Part shown: positions 26,293 through 36,100 of the stretch, in pieces | Layout: each line of letters opens with the position of its first letter | How positions within the stretch are numbered: position 1 is the first letter of the stretch | Assembly (NCBI GenBank): GCA_002363385.1 | Contig: DEVL01000003.1 | Coordinates: 1,097,441-1,161,440, forward strand | Direction of reading: 5' to 3' | DNA: 64,000 nucleotides | Source of the DNA: Stenotrophomonas maltophilia | GTDB taxonomy: Bacteria > Pseudomonadota > Gammaproteobacteria > Xanthomonadales > Xanthomonadaceae | Made by a program: the position numbers and the translations under genes | Notes under the pieces: model-generated | What the model saw: only the letters and a program-made list of their open reading frames with translations | The model's database searches: none | Told to the model about the DNA's origin: nothing

Positions 26293-29112
26293 TCATTCGA
26301 AGGTGTACTTGGCACCGACGGTGAAGTAGCGGCCGATCGCGCCGCTGAAGTGCAGCGGGTTGTAGTTCACGCCACCGTAGGTGGTCGGATCCAGCGGAGC
26401 GATGCGGTCGAACAGGTTCTGCACCGATGCATTCAGCTCGAAGGCCTCGGTGATGTTCCAGCGACCGGACAGGTCGAAGGTGGTGAACGAGGAAATCTTG
26501 GTGACGTCCGTGCCGTCGGCATAGGAGAACTGGTACGAGCCGTCCGGACCGCGGAAGTCGGTGTTCTCCATCTTGGAGATGTAGTTGGCCACGCCGCTCA
26601 CGCTCCACGGGCCCTGCTTCCAGGTGGTGCCGAAGTTGATGCGGTCCTTCGGCGTGCCGATGCAGTTGGTCACGTCGCAGTTGCCATGCGTGCCGGCATA
26701 GTCGACGGTCACATCCGAATCGGTACGCTCGAACTTGAGCACGTGGCTCCACTGCAGGTCCATCTCCAGCTGGCCCGGACCGATGTCAAAGGTCTGGCGG
26801 ATGTCGGTATCGATACCGCGCACGCGGGTCGACGCGGCATTGATGTACGCGGTGTTGACCGCCAGGATGGTGCCGGTACCGGGAATGCCATTGATCAGAT
26901 CGCTGTCACGCAGCACGTTGCCCGCTGCGATCGCGTCGGCGGTGGAGCCCTGCGCGATTTCATTGGTGCGTTTGATCTGCCACGCATCGACGGTCATCGA
27001 GGTGCTGGAGGTGGGCTGCAGCACCACGCCGAACGAGTAACTCTTGGATTCTTCCGGCTTCAGGTCGGGATTGGGGCGGGTGATGATCGCCACCGGTCGC
27101 GAACTGCAGTTGGTCCCGTTCGGCTGAAGGTCGCAGCGAAGGGCGTCGCGGGCATTGGAGAAGGCGGCCAAGCCACCGTCACCGTTCTCGGCCGGGTTCG
27201 GTGCACGGAAGCCTTCGGCATAGCTGCCGCGGACCGCGATCCAATCGGCCGGCGTCCACTTCACACCGAGCTTCGGCGTTGCCTTGCCTTCACCACTTTC
27301 ATACTTGTCGTAGCGGACCGCGCCGGACAGCTCCAACTGTTCCAGCACCGGGGCGGACAGTTCGACATACCCGGCATATACATTCTGGGTGCCGTCGTAG
27401 GCCGAGTAGCCCAGGCCGATGATCTGGCCCTGGTCGGTGAACGTCTGCGGGGTCAGGCTGTTGCTGGTCTTGCGCCATTCGGTACCCAGTGCCAGGCCCA
27501 GCGGGCCGCCCTTCAGGTCGGCCAGACTGCGCGAGACGGTGAAGTCGAACATGTCCAGGCTGGACTTGGCGCGGGCACTGATGTCCGGCGAGATGTAGTC
27601 ATACAGCGCCTGCGAGTTCAGGCCTGCGTTGTCGCCGATGCGCCACACACCTGCCGGGCAGGCCGGGTTGCCGAGCACGCAACGGACCGCGTCGTAATTC
27701 AGGAAGCCGGTGCGCTTGTTGACCAGGTCGGTGCCCGAATGCAGGTAGGCGGTGTCGTAGCTCCACTCGCCCCAATTGCCCTTGACCCCGACCAGGAAGC
27801 GATTGAACTCGTTGGTGTTCTCGGTCACGCGCGGACCCACGTCCCAGGCCGAGTAGCGCAGGCGAGAGGCCTGGCCCGGGATGGGATTGTCCGGATGGGT
27901 CGGGCTGAGGACAGTGGCCCCGGGGCCGCTGTTGGCGTTGACTGGACCCTCGGGATAGCCCCAGCCACCGGACACGCCGGAGGGCGTGTTGCTGAAGGTG
28001 GTTTCCTTCTTCGAGTAGCCGATCTCGGTATAGATTTCACCGCCCTCGCCGAAGGCGAAGCTGGCGCGGCCGAACACGTTGACGTACTTCTCTTCCGGGG
28101 TCAGGTCACGGTACAGCTGGGCGGGATCCCAGAGGCAGCCCTGTTGCTGCGCGGTGATATCGTTCTGTCCGGGGATGGTGGTCAGGCCAGCACACCCCGG
28201 CAGCGCAACGAGGAAGGCGGGATTGTCATCGGTCACGGCGCGGTCGTCGAACACCGAGCCGTTGGGGCCCACGCCACCGCTCGTGCCACCATTGAGGAAC
28301 GCGCCACCCAGGAACTGCGCGTTGTTGCCGTAGCCATAGCGACGGATGTCACCGGTGCCGATCCACTTGCGATCCTTGCGGTCGCTGATCTTGATCGCGT
28401 CGGTCTTGCCCACGTCCAGGCTGAAGAACGCATTCCAGCCATCGGTGGCCAGATCGCCGGTGCCGGCGGTCAGGGTGGCCTTCTTGGCATCGCCGTCGCT
28501 GTCGCCGGACAGGCCGTAGGAGGCGCGCAGAATGGCGCCGTTGAAGTCGCTGCGCAGGATGATGTTGACCACGCCGGCGATCGCGTCCGAACCGTAGATC
28601 GCAGAAGCGCCGTCCTTGAGGACTTCAATGCGCTCGACCGCATCCAGCGGAATGGTGCTCAGATCGGTGAACACCTTCTGGCCGTCATCGGCCAGGCCGT
28701 AGGTCGCCATGCGGCGGCCGTTCAACAGCACCAGCGTGGAGCCGGCGCCCAGGCCGCGCAGCGAGATGCCAGCGCCACCGCCGGCAAAGCCGTTGCCGAA
28801 GGTCTTGGGAATGGAGCCCGAGCCGTCCGCGGTCAGGGTCTGCAGGTACTCGGCGACGGTGGTCTTGCCGGTACGGTCGATCTCCTGGCGGGTGACCACC
28901 TGGACGGGGGAGGGCGTTTCGGTGTTGGTGCGGGGGATGTTCGATCCGGTGACGGTGATCCGGTCAAGGTTGGTCGCCTGCTCCTGCGCGAACGCGGAGG
29001 ACGACGCCATGGCACCCACCAGCAGCAGGGCGCCGCCGGTCAGGATCGTGGAAATGGAGGTGGCCAGGCTGGTGCGGCGGCTGTCGTCGCGGCGTTGGAT
29101 CGGGTGTTTCAC
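26293..29112 (-). CDS. TonB-dependent outer-membrane receptor
   Basis: 939 residues. A long signal peptide ends near SSAFAQ (about 43), then a TonB-box-like DRITVTGSNI, then a plug domain (TPSPVQVVTRQEID ... GAGISLRGLGAGSTLVLLNGRR ... VERIEVLKDGASAIYGSDAIAGVVNIIL), and a 22-strand-type barrel ending in an aromatic-rich strand (YFTVGAKYTFE). The ligand is not evident: no siderophore or carbohydrate gene lies nearby. Start is a GTG at 29112 preceded by AGGAGAG. A TonB gene lies directly upstream on the same strand (178-base gap), so the pair may act together. Confidence 0.93.
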   Translation of the reverse strand: MKHPIQRRDDSRRTSLATSISTILTGGALLLVGAMASSSAFAQEQATNLDRITVTGSNIPRTNTETPSPVQVVTRQEIDRTGKTTVAEYLQTLTADGSGSIPKTFGNGFAGGGAGISLRGLGAGSTLVLLNGRRMATYGLADDGQKVFTDLSTIPLDAVERIEVLKDGASAIYGSDAIAGVVNIILRSDFNGAILRASYGLSGDSDGDAKKATLTAGTGDLATDGWNAFFSLDVGKTDAIKISDRKDRKWIGTGDIRRYGYGNNAQFLGGAFLNGGTSGGVGPNGSVFDDRAVTDDNPAFLVALPGCAGLTTIPGQNDITAQQQGCLWDPAQLYRDLTPEEKYVNVFGRASFAFGEGGEIYTEIGYSKKETTFSNTPSGVSGGWGYPEGPVNANSGPGATVLSPTHPDNPIPGQASRLRYSAWDVGPRVTENTNEFNRFLVGVKGNWGEWSYDTAYLHSGTDLVNKRTGFLNYDAVRCVLGNPACPAGVWRIGDNAGLNSQALYDYISPDISARAKSSLDMFDFTVSRSLADLKGGPLGLALGTEWRKTSNSLTPQTFTDQGQIIGLGYSAYDGTQNVYAGYVELSAPVLEQLELSGAVRYDKYESGEGKATPKLGVKWTPADWIAVRGSYAEGFRAPNPAENGDGGLAAFSNARDALRCDLQPNGTNCSSRPVAIITRPNPDLKPEESKSYSFGVVLQPTSSTSMTVDAWQIKRTNEIAQGSTADAIAAGNVLRDSDLINGIPGTGTILAVNTAYINAASTRVRGIDTDIRQTFDIGPGQLEMDLQWSHVLKFERTDSDVTVDYAGTHGNCDVTNCIGTPKDRINFGTTWKQGPWSVSGVANYISKMENTDFRGPDGSYQFSYADGTDVTKISSFTTFDLSGRWNITEAFELNASVQNLFDRIAPLDPTTYGGVNYNPLHFSGAIGRYFTVGAKYTFE

Positions 29113-29132
29113 AGCATCTCTCCTGACTGGGA

Positions 29133-29190
29133 AAACCTAGATGTCAATAAGTCGACACCAGGACGGTGGCAACGGCGTCAATCTAGGTTT
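29133..29190. promoter_or_regulatory. Inverted repeat in the receptor leader
   Basis: AAACCTAGAT (29133-29142) and ATCTAGGTTT (29181-29190) are perfect 10-base complements separated by 38 bases, beginning about 20 bases upstream of the receptor GTG, just before its ribosome-binding site. It could be an operator dyad or a leader hairpin; there is no resemblance to a Fur box. Confidence 0.4.
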
Positions 29191-29290
29191 ACGTCCTGTG
29201 ACGCAGGAGTGAAAAAATGCTTAATTGGGGAAAGATGCAGTGCGTCTCATTTTGTGAATGGGGAGCCCCGTCGTGGGGCTCCCGGATCAC

Positions 29291-29944
29291 TCAGCGCGGC
29301 AACGTAAAATCGATGGGCACCAGGCCATCGGCGGCGATGGCCTGACCATCGACGATGGCCGGCACGAAACGCCAGTGGCGCAGGACCTGCTGGCGGGCCG
29401 CCTGGTCAAGCACGCGCGAGCCGCTGCTCTTCTCGATGCTTACCGCCACCGGGTTGCCCTCGGCATCGACCCGGATGCGCAGCAGGACCGTGCCCTGCTG
29501 GCCGAGGCGGATCGCTGCAACCGGATACGGCGGTGGGGGTGCGCTGCGGTACTGGAGCTGAGCACCCCCGCCCGGTGCATCCGCGGCGGGGGCCGCTTCC
29601 AGTGACGGTGCGGTCGCGTCGCTGGCGGGAAGCGGGGCCGTGGCCAGCGCGTCATCAAGGGTGACCGTGGGGGTCGGCAAGGGGGTTGGCGCGCGATGCG
29701 TGTTCACCCGAACGGTCCGAGGCGGCACCGGGTCCGGATGGCGAGGGGTCAGATCCATCGGCGGAGGTGGCGGAAGCACCCAGGTCACCTGAAGGCGTTC
29801 GCGCGGGGCCTTGATGAGCGGCTGGGTGGCAGGAATCAACAACAGCATCAAGGCCAGCGCGTGGACCGCGATGGCGGTGCTCCACCCGAGCACGCGGGAG
29901 GCGTCGATCTGCAGCGGGACAACCGGGGACGGGGTACGGACCAT
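29291..29944 (-). CDS. tonB: TonB-type energy transducer
   Basis: 217 residues. One N-terminal helix (VLGWSTAIAVHALALMLLLIPA), a Pro-rich periplasmic spacer (PPPPPMDLTPRHPDPVPP onward), and a C-terminal TonB domain beginning PPPPYPVAAIRLGQQGTVLLRIRVD and including ARQQVLRHWRFVPA. It links inner-membrane proton-motive force (through ExbB/ExbD, not in this window) to outer-membrane receptors. ATG at 29944 has AAGGAG eight bases upstream. It is probably dedicated to the receptor encoded next. Confidence 0.92.
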   Translation of the reverse strand: MVRTPSPVVPLQIDASRVLGWSTAIAVHALALMLLLIPATQPLIKAPRERLQVTWVLPPPPPMDLTPRHPDPVPPRTVRVNTHRAPTPLPTPTVTLDDALATAPLPASDATAPSLEAAPAADAPGGGAQLQYRSAPPPPYPVAAIRLGQQGTVLLRIRVDAEGNPVAVSIEKSSGSRVLDQAARQQVLRHWRFVPAIVDGQAIAADGLVPIDFTLPR

Positions 29945-30108
29945 GCTCCACTCTCCTTGCCAGATGTGCGGGAACATCAACGTGCCTGCGCGGCGCATGG
30001 GGTCAGGCGGGGGCCGCGCACTGACAGCAATACGCGAGCCCGGCGCGGGCCGGAAGTCAGGGGCAGGGGGGAGGTTTTGCTGGCAGTCAGAATCAGGCCG
30101 TGCACAGC

Positions 30109-30134
30109 ATGACGGCGCCCTTCGGCGCCGTCAT
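30109..30134 (-). terminator. Hairpin after the SIMPL gene
   Basis: Perfect 11-bp stem ATGACGGCGCC / GGCGCCGTCAT with a four-base loop, 22 bases beyond the stop. There is no T-run, so terminator function is tentative. Confidence 0.45.
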
Positions 30135-30156
30135 GGAGGACTGACCGGGGCGCGGA

Positions 30157-30894
30157 TCAGCGGCCCAGATCGAACACCACGTCCAGGTTGACCGAGACGG
30201 TCGATTCGCCCGGCGATACCGGGGTGAACTCGTCGGCCGACATCGGCGCGGCGGCCGCGCGCATCATCATCATCGGGCGCACGTTGCCGCCGCTGCCCTC
30301 GGAGATGCTCACGATCCGGCGCACGCGCAGACCCAGTGCCTTGGCGTAGGTCTCGGCACGCGACTGGGCTTTCTTCAGCGCGGCCAGGCGAGCCTCGTCA
30401 TACACCGGCTCGGGCTGGTCGATCTCGAACTGCGGGCCGTTGATCTGGTTGGCGCCCTGCGCGGCCAGTGCATCGAGCACTTTGCCGAGCTTGGCGATGT
30501 CACGCACCTTCAGGCTGACCGTGTTGCTGGCCTGGTAGCCGGTGATCTTCGGCGCTTCATTATCGGCGTAGCGATACTGCGGGCTCAGATTGACGCCGCT
30601 GGTCTGCACATCCCGCTCGGCGATGCCGGCCGCCTTGATCGCGGCGAGCACCTTGGTCATCTGCGTGGCGTTCTCACGCATGGCGCTGTTGCCATCCACG
30701 GCCTGGGTCACAACACCGGCCGACAGCGTGGCCACGTCCGGCACGCGCTTGGCCTCGGCATTGGCCGAAACATTGAGCAGGGTGCCGTCGGCCGGCACAG
30801 CGATGGTGGGCTGGGACTGGGCGTGGGCGGTCATCGAAGCTCCCAGGGCAAGGGACAGGGCGAGCAGCAACGGGGACAGGGACGGGCGGCGCAT
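30157..30894 (-). CDS. SIMPL domain periplasmic protein
   Basis: 245 residues with a signal peptide ending TAHAQ (residues 1 to about 26). The SIMPL (DUF541) domain follows, with LLNVSANAEAKRVPDVATLSAGV near its start and the helical pair ... YDEARLAALKKAQSRAETYAKALGL, seen in E. coli YggE, which lowers oxidative stress by an unknown mechanism. Two ATGs are close; the second (30894) is taken because AAGGAG lies six bases before it. Divergent from maf. Confidence 0.9.
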   Translation of the reverse strand: MRRPSLSPLLLALSLALGASMTAHAQSQPTIAVPADGTLLNVSANAEAKRVPDVATLSAGVVTQAVDGNSAMRENATQMTKVLAAIKAAGIAERDVQTSGVNLSPQYRYADNEAPKITGYQASNTVSLKVRDIAKLGKVLDALAAQGANQINGPQFEIDQPEPVYDEARLAALKKAQSRAETYAKALGLRVRRIVSISEGSGGNVRPMMMMRAAAAPMSADEFTPVSPGESTVSVNLDVVFDLGR

Positions 30895-31024
30895 GTACAT
30901 CTCCTTGTGAAGGCGTTGAGGTTGGTGTCGGGGCGATGAACGCGTCGTGAGGTTTGGCGGGGTTGATCACGATTCGAGCGTGTTGCTCGCGATTCAGACA
31001 GTAGGCACAGGTTATGCTTCCTCG

Positions 31025-31606
31025 ATGCTTTATCTCGCCTCTCGATCCCCCCGACGAAACGAACTGCTTGCGCGCCTGGACCGGCCATTCCGGGCGCTCG
31101 ACCTTGACGTTCCTGAAGTCCGTGCCCCCCACGAGTCCGCTGCCGATTACGTCCAGCGGGTGGCCGCCGACAAAGCGCGCGCGGGGCTGGCTCTGGTCGC
31201 CGAGGATCCGGAGGCGGTCGTACTGGGCTCGGATACCGAAGTGGTGCTCGATGGCCGCGTGTTCGGCAAGCCGGTGGACGCCGCCGATGCCTGCGCGATG
31301 CTGCGCACCCTGGCCGGGCGCACCCACCAGGTGATGACCGCCGTGGCGCTGGTCGCTGCGGGCCGGGAGCAGGGCGTGCTGGTGGTCTCGGAGGTGACGT
31401 TCGCGGCAATCGATGAGGACCGGATCGCGGCCTATGTGGCCAGCGGCGAGCCGATGGACAAAGCCGGCGCCTACGCGATCCAGGGCGGCGCTGAACGATA
31501 TATCCGCCATCTGGCGGGAAGCTATTCGGGTGTGATGGGTTTGCCCCTGCAACAGACCGAGCAGTTGCTGCAGGCGTTTGAACTGAAGGGAGTCGCCCAT
31601 GTCTGA
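31025..31606 (+). CDS. maf: Maf-family dTTP/UTP pyrophosphatase
   Basis: 193 residues. The nucleotide-binding signature LASRSPRRNELL opens the protein, with SDTEVVLDG (catalytic acid) in the middle and the AGAYAIQGGAERYI segment of the YhdE-type subgroup, which hydrolyses dTTP, UTP and modified pyrimidine nucleotides. It overlaps the rng start by eight bases, giving translational coupling, an arrangement also seen in E. coli. Confidence 0.93.
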   Translation: MLYLASRSPRRNELLARLDRPFRALDLDVPEVRAPHESAADYVQRVAADKARAGLALVAEDPEAVVLGSDTEVVLDGRVFGKPVDAADACAMLRTLAGRTHQVMTAVALVAAGREQGVLVVSEVTFAAIDEDRIAAYVASGEPMDKAGAYAIQGGAERYIRHLAGSYSGVMGLPLQQTEQLLQAFELKGVAHV

Positions 31607-33086
31607 AGAAATCCTGGTCAATGTCACCCCGCGGGAAACCCGCGTCGCCGTCATCGAGAACGGCATGCTGCAGGAACTGCATATCGAACGCGGCTGGCGC
31701 CGTGGCGTGGTCGGCAACATCTACAAGGGCAAGGTGCAGCGGGTGATGCCGGGCATGCAGGCGGCCTTCGTCGAGGTCGGGCTGGAGCGCGCCGCGTTCC
31801 TGCACGCCAACGATGTCATCCGCCCGGCCCCGGTGGCCAGCGCCGATACCGAAGGCACCACCCTGCCGCCGCCGTCCTCGGTGCCGATCGTGGAGCTGTT
31901 GCGTGACGGCCAGGACATCGTGGTGCAGGTGGTCAAGGACCCGATCGGCACCAAGGGCGCCCGCCTGACCACCCAGATCAGCATTCCCTCACGCTACATG
32001 GTGCTGCTGCCGCAGTCCAAGGTGGTGGGCGTGTCGGCCCGGATCGAGGACGAGGCCGAGCGCGCCCGCCTGAAAACGCTGGTGACCGAGCTGTCGGCCC
32101 AGCACGGCGGCTACGGCTATATCGTGCGCACCAATGCCGAAGGCCAGCCGGCCGAGGCGATCGCCGAGGATGTCGCGTATCTGTCGCGGGTCTGGAACGT
32201 GGTCGAGCGTCGTGGCCGCGATGCTGCCCCGTGCAGCGTGATCTACGAAGACCTGAGCCTGCCGCTGCGCTCGGTGCGTGACCTGATCCGCAAGGACGTG
32301 GACAAGGTCAAGGTCGATTCCAAGGAGACCTTCACGCAGTTGCAGGCCTTCGTGGCCAAGTACATGCCGGTGCTGGCCGAGAAGATCGAGCTGTACAGCG
32401 GTGATCGCCCGATCTTCGACATGTTCGGGGTCGAGGATGAGATCGGCCGCGCGCTGGACAAGCAGGTACCGCTGAAGTCCGGTGGATATCTGGTGATCGA
32501 CCAGACCGAGGCGATGACCACGATCGATGTGAACACCGGTTCCTTCCTGGGCCAGCGCAATCTCGAAGAGACGGTGTTCCGCACCAATCTGGAGGCTGCG
32601 CAGGCGGTGGCGCGCCAGCTGCGGCTGCGCAACCTGGGCGGCATCATCATCATCGACTTCATCGACATGGACGATGCCGAGCATCGCCGCCAGGTGCTGC
32701 GCACGCTGGAGAAGGCGTTGGCCCGCGACCATGCCAAGACCACCGTCTACGACTTCTCGCCGCTGGGCCTGGTCGAGATGACCCGCAAACGCACGGTGGA
32801 AAGCCTGGAGCGCCAGCTGTCCGAGCCGTGCCCGGAGTGCAGTGGCCGTGGCTCGATCAAGACAGCCGAAACGGTGACCTACGAAATCTTCCGTGAGATC
32901 ACCCGGGCCGTGCGTCAGTTCGATGCGGCGCGCCTGCTGGTGATCGCGTCCTCCAAGGTGGTCGCACGCATCACCGACGAGGAATCCTCGGCCGTGGCCG
33001 AACTGGAGGAGTTCCTCGGCAAGAGCATCCGCTTCCAGGCTGACGAGCAGTACCTGCAGGAGCAGTTTGATGTCGTGCTGCTCTGA
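31599..33086 (+). CDS. rng: Ribonuclease G
   Basis: 495 residues, the RNase G length. An S1-like domain lies within the first 125 residues; the catalytic Asp motifs MTTIDVNTGSF and IIIIDFIDMDD are intact; the zinc-link CPECSGRG is present. There is no C-terminal scaffold, so it is RNase G and not RNase E. It processes the 5' end of 16S rRNA and some mRNAs. It overlaps maf and is 30 bases upstream of yhdP; maf-rng-yhdP-tldD is a conserved gammaproteobacterial cluster. Confidence 0.97.
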   Translation: MSEEILVNVTPRETRVAVIENGMLQELHIERGWRRGVVGNIYKGKVQRVMPGMQAAFVEVGLERAAFLHANDVIRPAPVASADTEGTTLPPPSSVPIVELLRDGQDIVVQVVKDPIGTKGARLTTQISIPSRYMVLLPQSKVVGVSARIEDEAERARLKTLVTELSAQHGGYGYIVRTNAEGQPAEAIAEDVAYLSRVWNVVERRGRDAAPCSVIYEDLSLPLRSVRDLIRKDVDKVKVDSKETFTQLQAFVAKYMPVLAEKIELYSGDRPIFDMFGVEDEIGRALDKQVPLKSGGYLVIDQTEAMTTIDVNTGSFLGQRNLEETVFRTNLEAAQAVARQLRLRNLGGIIIIDFIDMDDAEHRRQVLRTLEKALARDHAKTTVYDFSPLGLVEMTRKRTVESLERQLSEPCPECSGRGSIKTAETVTYEIFREITRAVRQFDAARLLVIASSKVVARITDEESSAVAELEEFLGKSIRFQADEQYLQEQFDVVLL

Positions 33087-33116
33087 TCACGGCCGGTCCG
33101 GCGTTCCCACGTTCCG

Positions 33117-36100
33117 ATGAGCACACCGCTGCGCCTGCGCCTGCGCCGGATCCGCCGCCATGCTGTGTATGCGGTGGCGATCGTGCTCGTGGGCGTGGCC
33201 CTGCTGGTCGGCACCGCCAGCCAGCTGTTGCCCTTGGCCGAGCGTCACCCGGAGAAGGTGGCGGCGTGGCTGAGCGCGCGCGCGGGCCAGCCGGTGCGCT
33301 TCGACGCGCTGGATACTGCCTGGACCCGACGGGGGCCGCTGTTGCAGCTCAAGGGGCTGCACATCGGTGAAGGACAGGGCCTGCGCATCGGCGAGGCCGA
33401 GGTACTGGTCTCGATGTATGCCGGCCTGCTGCCGGGCCACTCGCTGACCGAGCTGAGGCTGCGTGGTGTGGCGTTGGTACTGCAGCGGGCCGACGACGGT
33501 CGCTGGTCTGTTCAGGGTCTGCCGCAGTCCAGTGCGGGCGACCCGCTGGAAACCCTGCGTCGGCTGGGCGAACTGCAGGTGATCGGCGGGCGTTTGCGCG
33601 TCGATGCACCGTCGCTGGGTGTGCAGGCCGAACTGCCGCGGATCGACCTGCGCCTGCGCGTCAACGGCCAGCGCCTGCGCGTCGGCGCGCGCGCCTGGGC
33701 CGACCCGGCCGCACAGCCGCTGACGGCGGTGCTGGAGTTCGAGCGCAAGCGGGGTGACGGGCAGGCGTGGCTGTCGGCCGACCCGGCCGATTTCCGTGCG
33801 TGGTCCTCGCTGCTGCAGGTTGGCGGCATCGGCCTGCAGCAGGGCACGGGTGAATTCAATGCGTGGGTGGACCTGCGCGATCACCGCGTGGTGATGGTCA
33901 CCACCGATGCGGACCTGCAGAACGTCCAGGTGCGCGGGGTGAAGCTTGCCGACGGCACACATCCGCAGCTTGCGCTGGATACGCTGGAACTGCGTGCGCG
34001 CTGGCGCTGGGTAAAGGGCGGCTGGCGCGCCGATGCGCCGCGGCTGCGGATCGGTCTGGAAGGCAGCACCCAGCAGCTGGATGGCCTGCTGCTGGCGGGC
34101 GGCCAGCACTTCGCGCTGGCCGGCGACAACATCGATGCCACCGCGCTGCTGCGCGGGCTGGCACTGACCGACCGGATCGATCCGGGGCTGCGTGAGTGGC
34201 TGCATGACGCCGCGCCGAAGGTGCGGATGACGCGCGTGCGCGTGGCCGGCGAGCAGGGCGGTCCGCTGTCCATCGACGGCGATCTGGAAGACATCCGCTT
34301 CGCGGCGGTCGGGCATTCGCCAGGGCTCAGCGGCGTGGGCGGCCGATTCACCGGCGATGCCGATGGCTTCACCCTGGATCTGCAGCCGCAGCGGGTGATG
34401 CACTTCGATTGGCCCAGCGGATTCGGCGAGCGCCACGATGTGCGCCTGGCGGGGCAGCTGGTCGGGTGGCGCGACGAGGCCGGCGGCTGGCGGATCGGCA
34501 CCCCGGCGCTGCGCGTGCAGGGCACCGATTACGCCGCCGATGTGCGCGGTGGCATCTGGTTCCAGAACAACGGCACCCGCCCGTGGCTGGAGCTGGCGGC
34601 AAAGATCGACGATGTACCGATGACCGCCGCCAAGCGTTTCTGGATCCATTCCAAGATGAGCAAGGCCGCCACCGACTGGCTGGATGCCGCACTGGTGTCC
34701 GGCCAGGTGCGCGACGGCGTGGGCCTGGTCACCGGAGATCTGGAGGACTGGCCCTTCGACAAGAACAATGGCCGCTTCGAAGCGACCGGGCACATCGATA
34801 CCGGCAGCATCCGCTTCCAGCACGACTGGCCGACGATGGACAAGGTGGATGCGGACATCGCGTTCATCGGGCCGGGCTTCGAGCTGCACGGTAAAGGCGA
34901 TCTCGCGGGCGTCGCGGTGGACAACTTCGACGCCGGCATTCCGGATTTCGGCGTGACGGCGCTGTACGTCAAGGCGACCAGCCGCAGCGATGCCGGCGCC
35001 CTGCTGGCCATGCTCAAGCAGAGCCCGTTGCAGGCCACCTACGGTGAGATCCTGAACAACCTCACCGCGAAAGGGCCCGCCGCGGTCACCTTCGATCTGC
35101 TGCAGCCGCTGCATCACGACGAGGGCGGCGGTCACCTGCAGGGCACGGTCGATCTCAATGGCGCCACCCTCACCGAGAAGCGCTTCGACCTGGTCTTCGA
35201 GAACATGCGCGGCAAGGCCCGGTATGGCCATGGCGGCTTCGATGCGGAGAACCTCGCGGTGCGCCACCAGGGCCAGGACGGGCTGCTCAGCCTGCGGGCC
35301 GGCGAGTTCGTGCGCGATCCGCAACAGGCGTTCGAATCCGAGCTGAGCGCTTCGCTGGAAGCGGGCGCGTTGCTGGACCGCGCGCCGGAACTGAACTGGC
35401 TCAAGCCTTACATCCAGGGCACCTCGCGCTGGACCATCGGGGTGACCCTGCCCAAGGTGGCCGCCGGCAGCAAGGTCGAGCCGCCCACGGTGCTCAAGCT
35501 GCATTCGGATCTGGTCGGCACCACGCTGGAACTTCCTGCGCCGCTGGACAAGCCGGCGGCGACACCGTTGGCGACGGATGTGACGGCGCAGCTCCCGATG
35601 GGCAGCGGTCGCGTCGATGTCGCCTTCGGCCAGCGCCTGGCCTTGGCCGCGCGTACGCATGACAACCAGACCGGCGTGCAGGTCACCCTCGGCAGCGACC
35701 ATGTGGACCGCGATCCACCGGCCAGCGGGCTGGTGGTGAACGGCCGCAGCGGCTCGCTGGATGCGCTGGAGTGGATCGCGCTGGCCCGCTCGCCGCAGGG
35801 CGGCGACGGCAAGGACCCGATGCCGCTGCGGCACGTGGACGTGCAGGTCGGCCAGTTGCTGCTGGCCGGCGGCATGTTCCCGCAGACCCGGCTGCAGCTG
35901 CGGCCGACCGGCAACAGCGTGGACGTACGCATGGATGGCCCCTCGTTGGCGGGCAGCCTGAGCGTGCCCAATGCCGATGGCGGCACCATCGTCGGCAAGC
36001 TCAGCCGCGTGCACTGGCAATCGCTGCCGACGCCGGTGAAGCCGCCCAGCGATGGCGCGCCGATCCTGCTGCCGCCGGACGTGGCCCTGCCGGCGCGGGT

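Noticed and set aside
26140..29307. A 1055-residue open frame on the plus strand across the TonB-dependent receptor
   Set aside because: It is antisense to a receptor with signal peptide, plug and barrel motifs; the predicted product has no domain and begins inside tRNA-Asn. An artefact of high GC.
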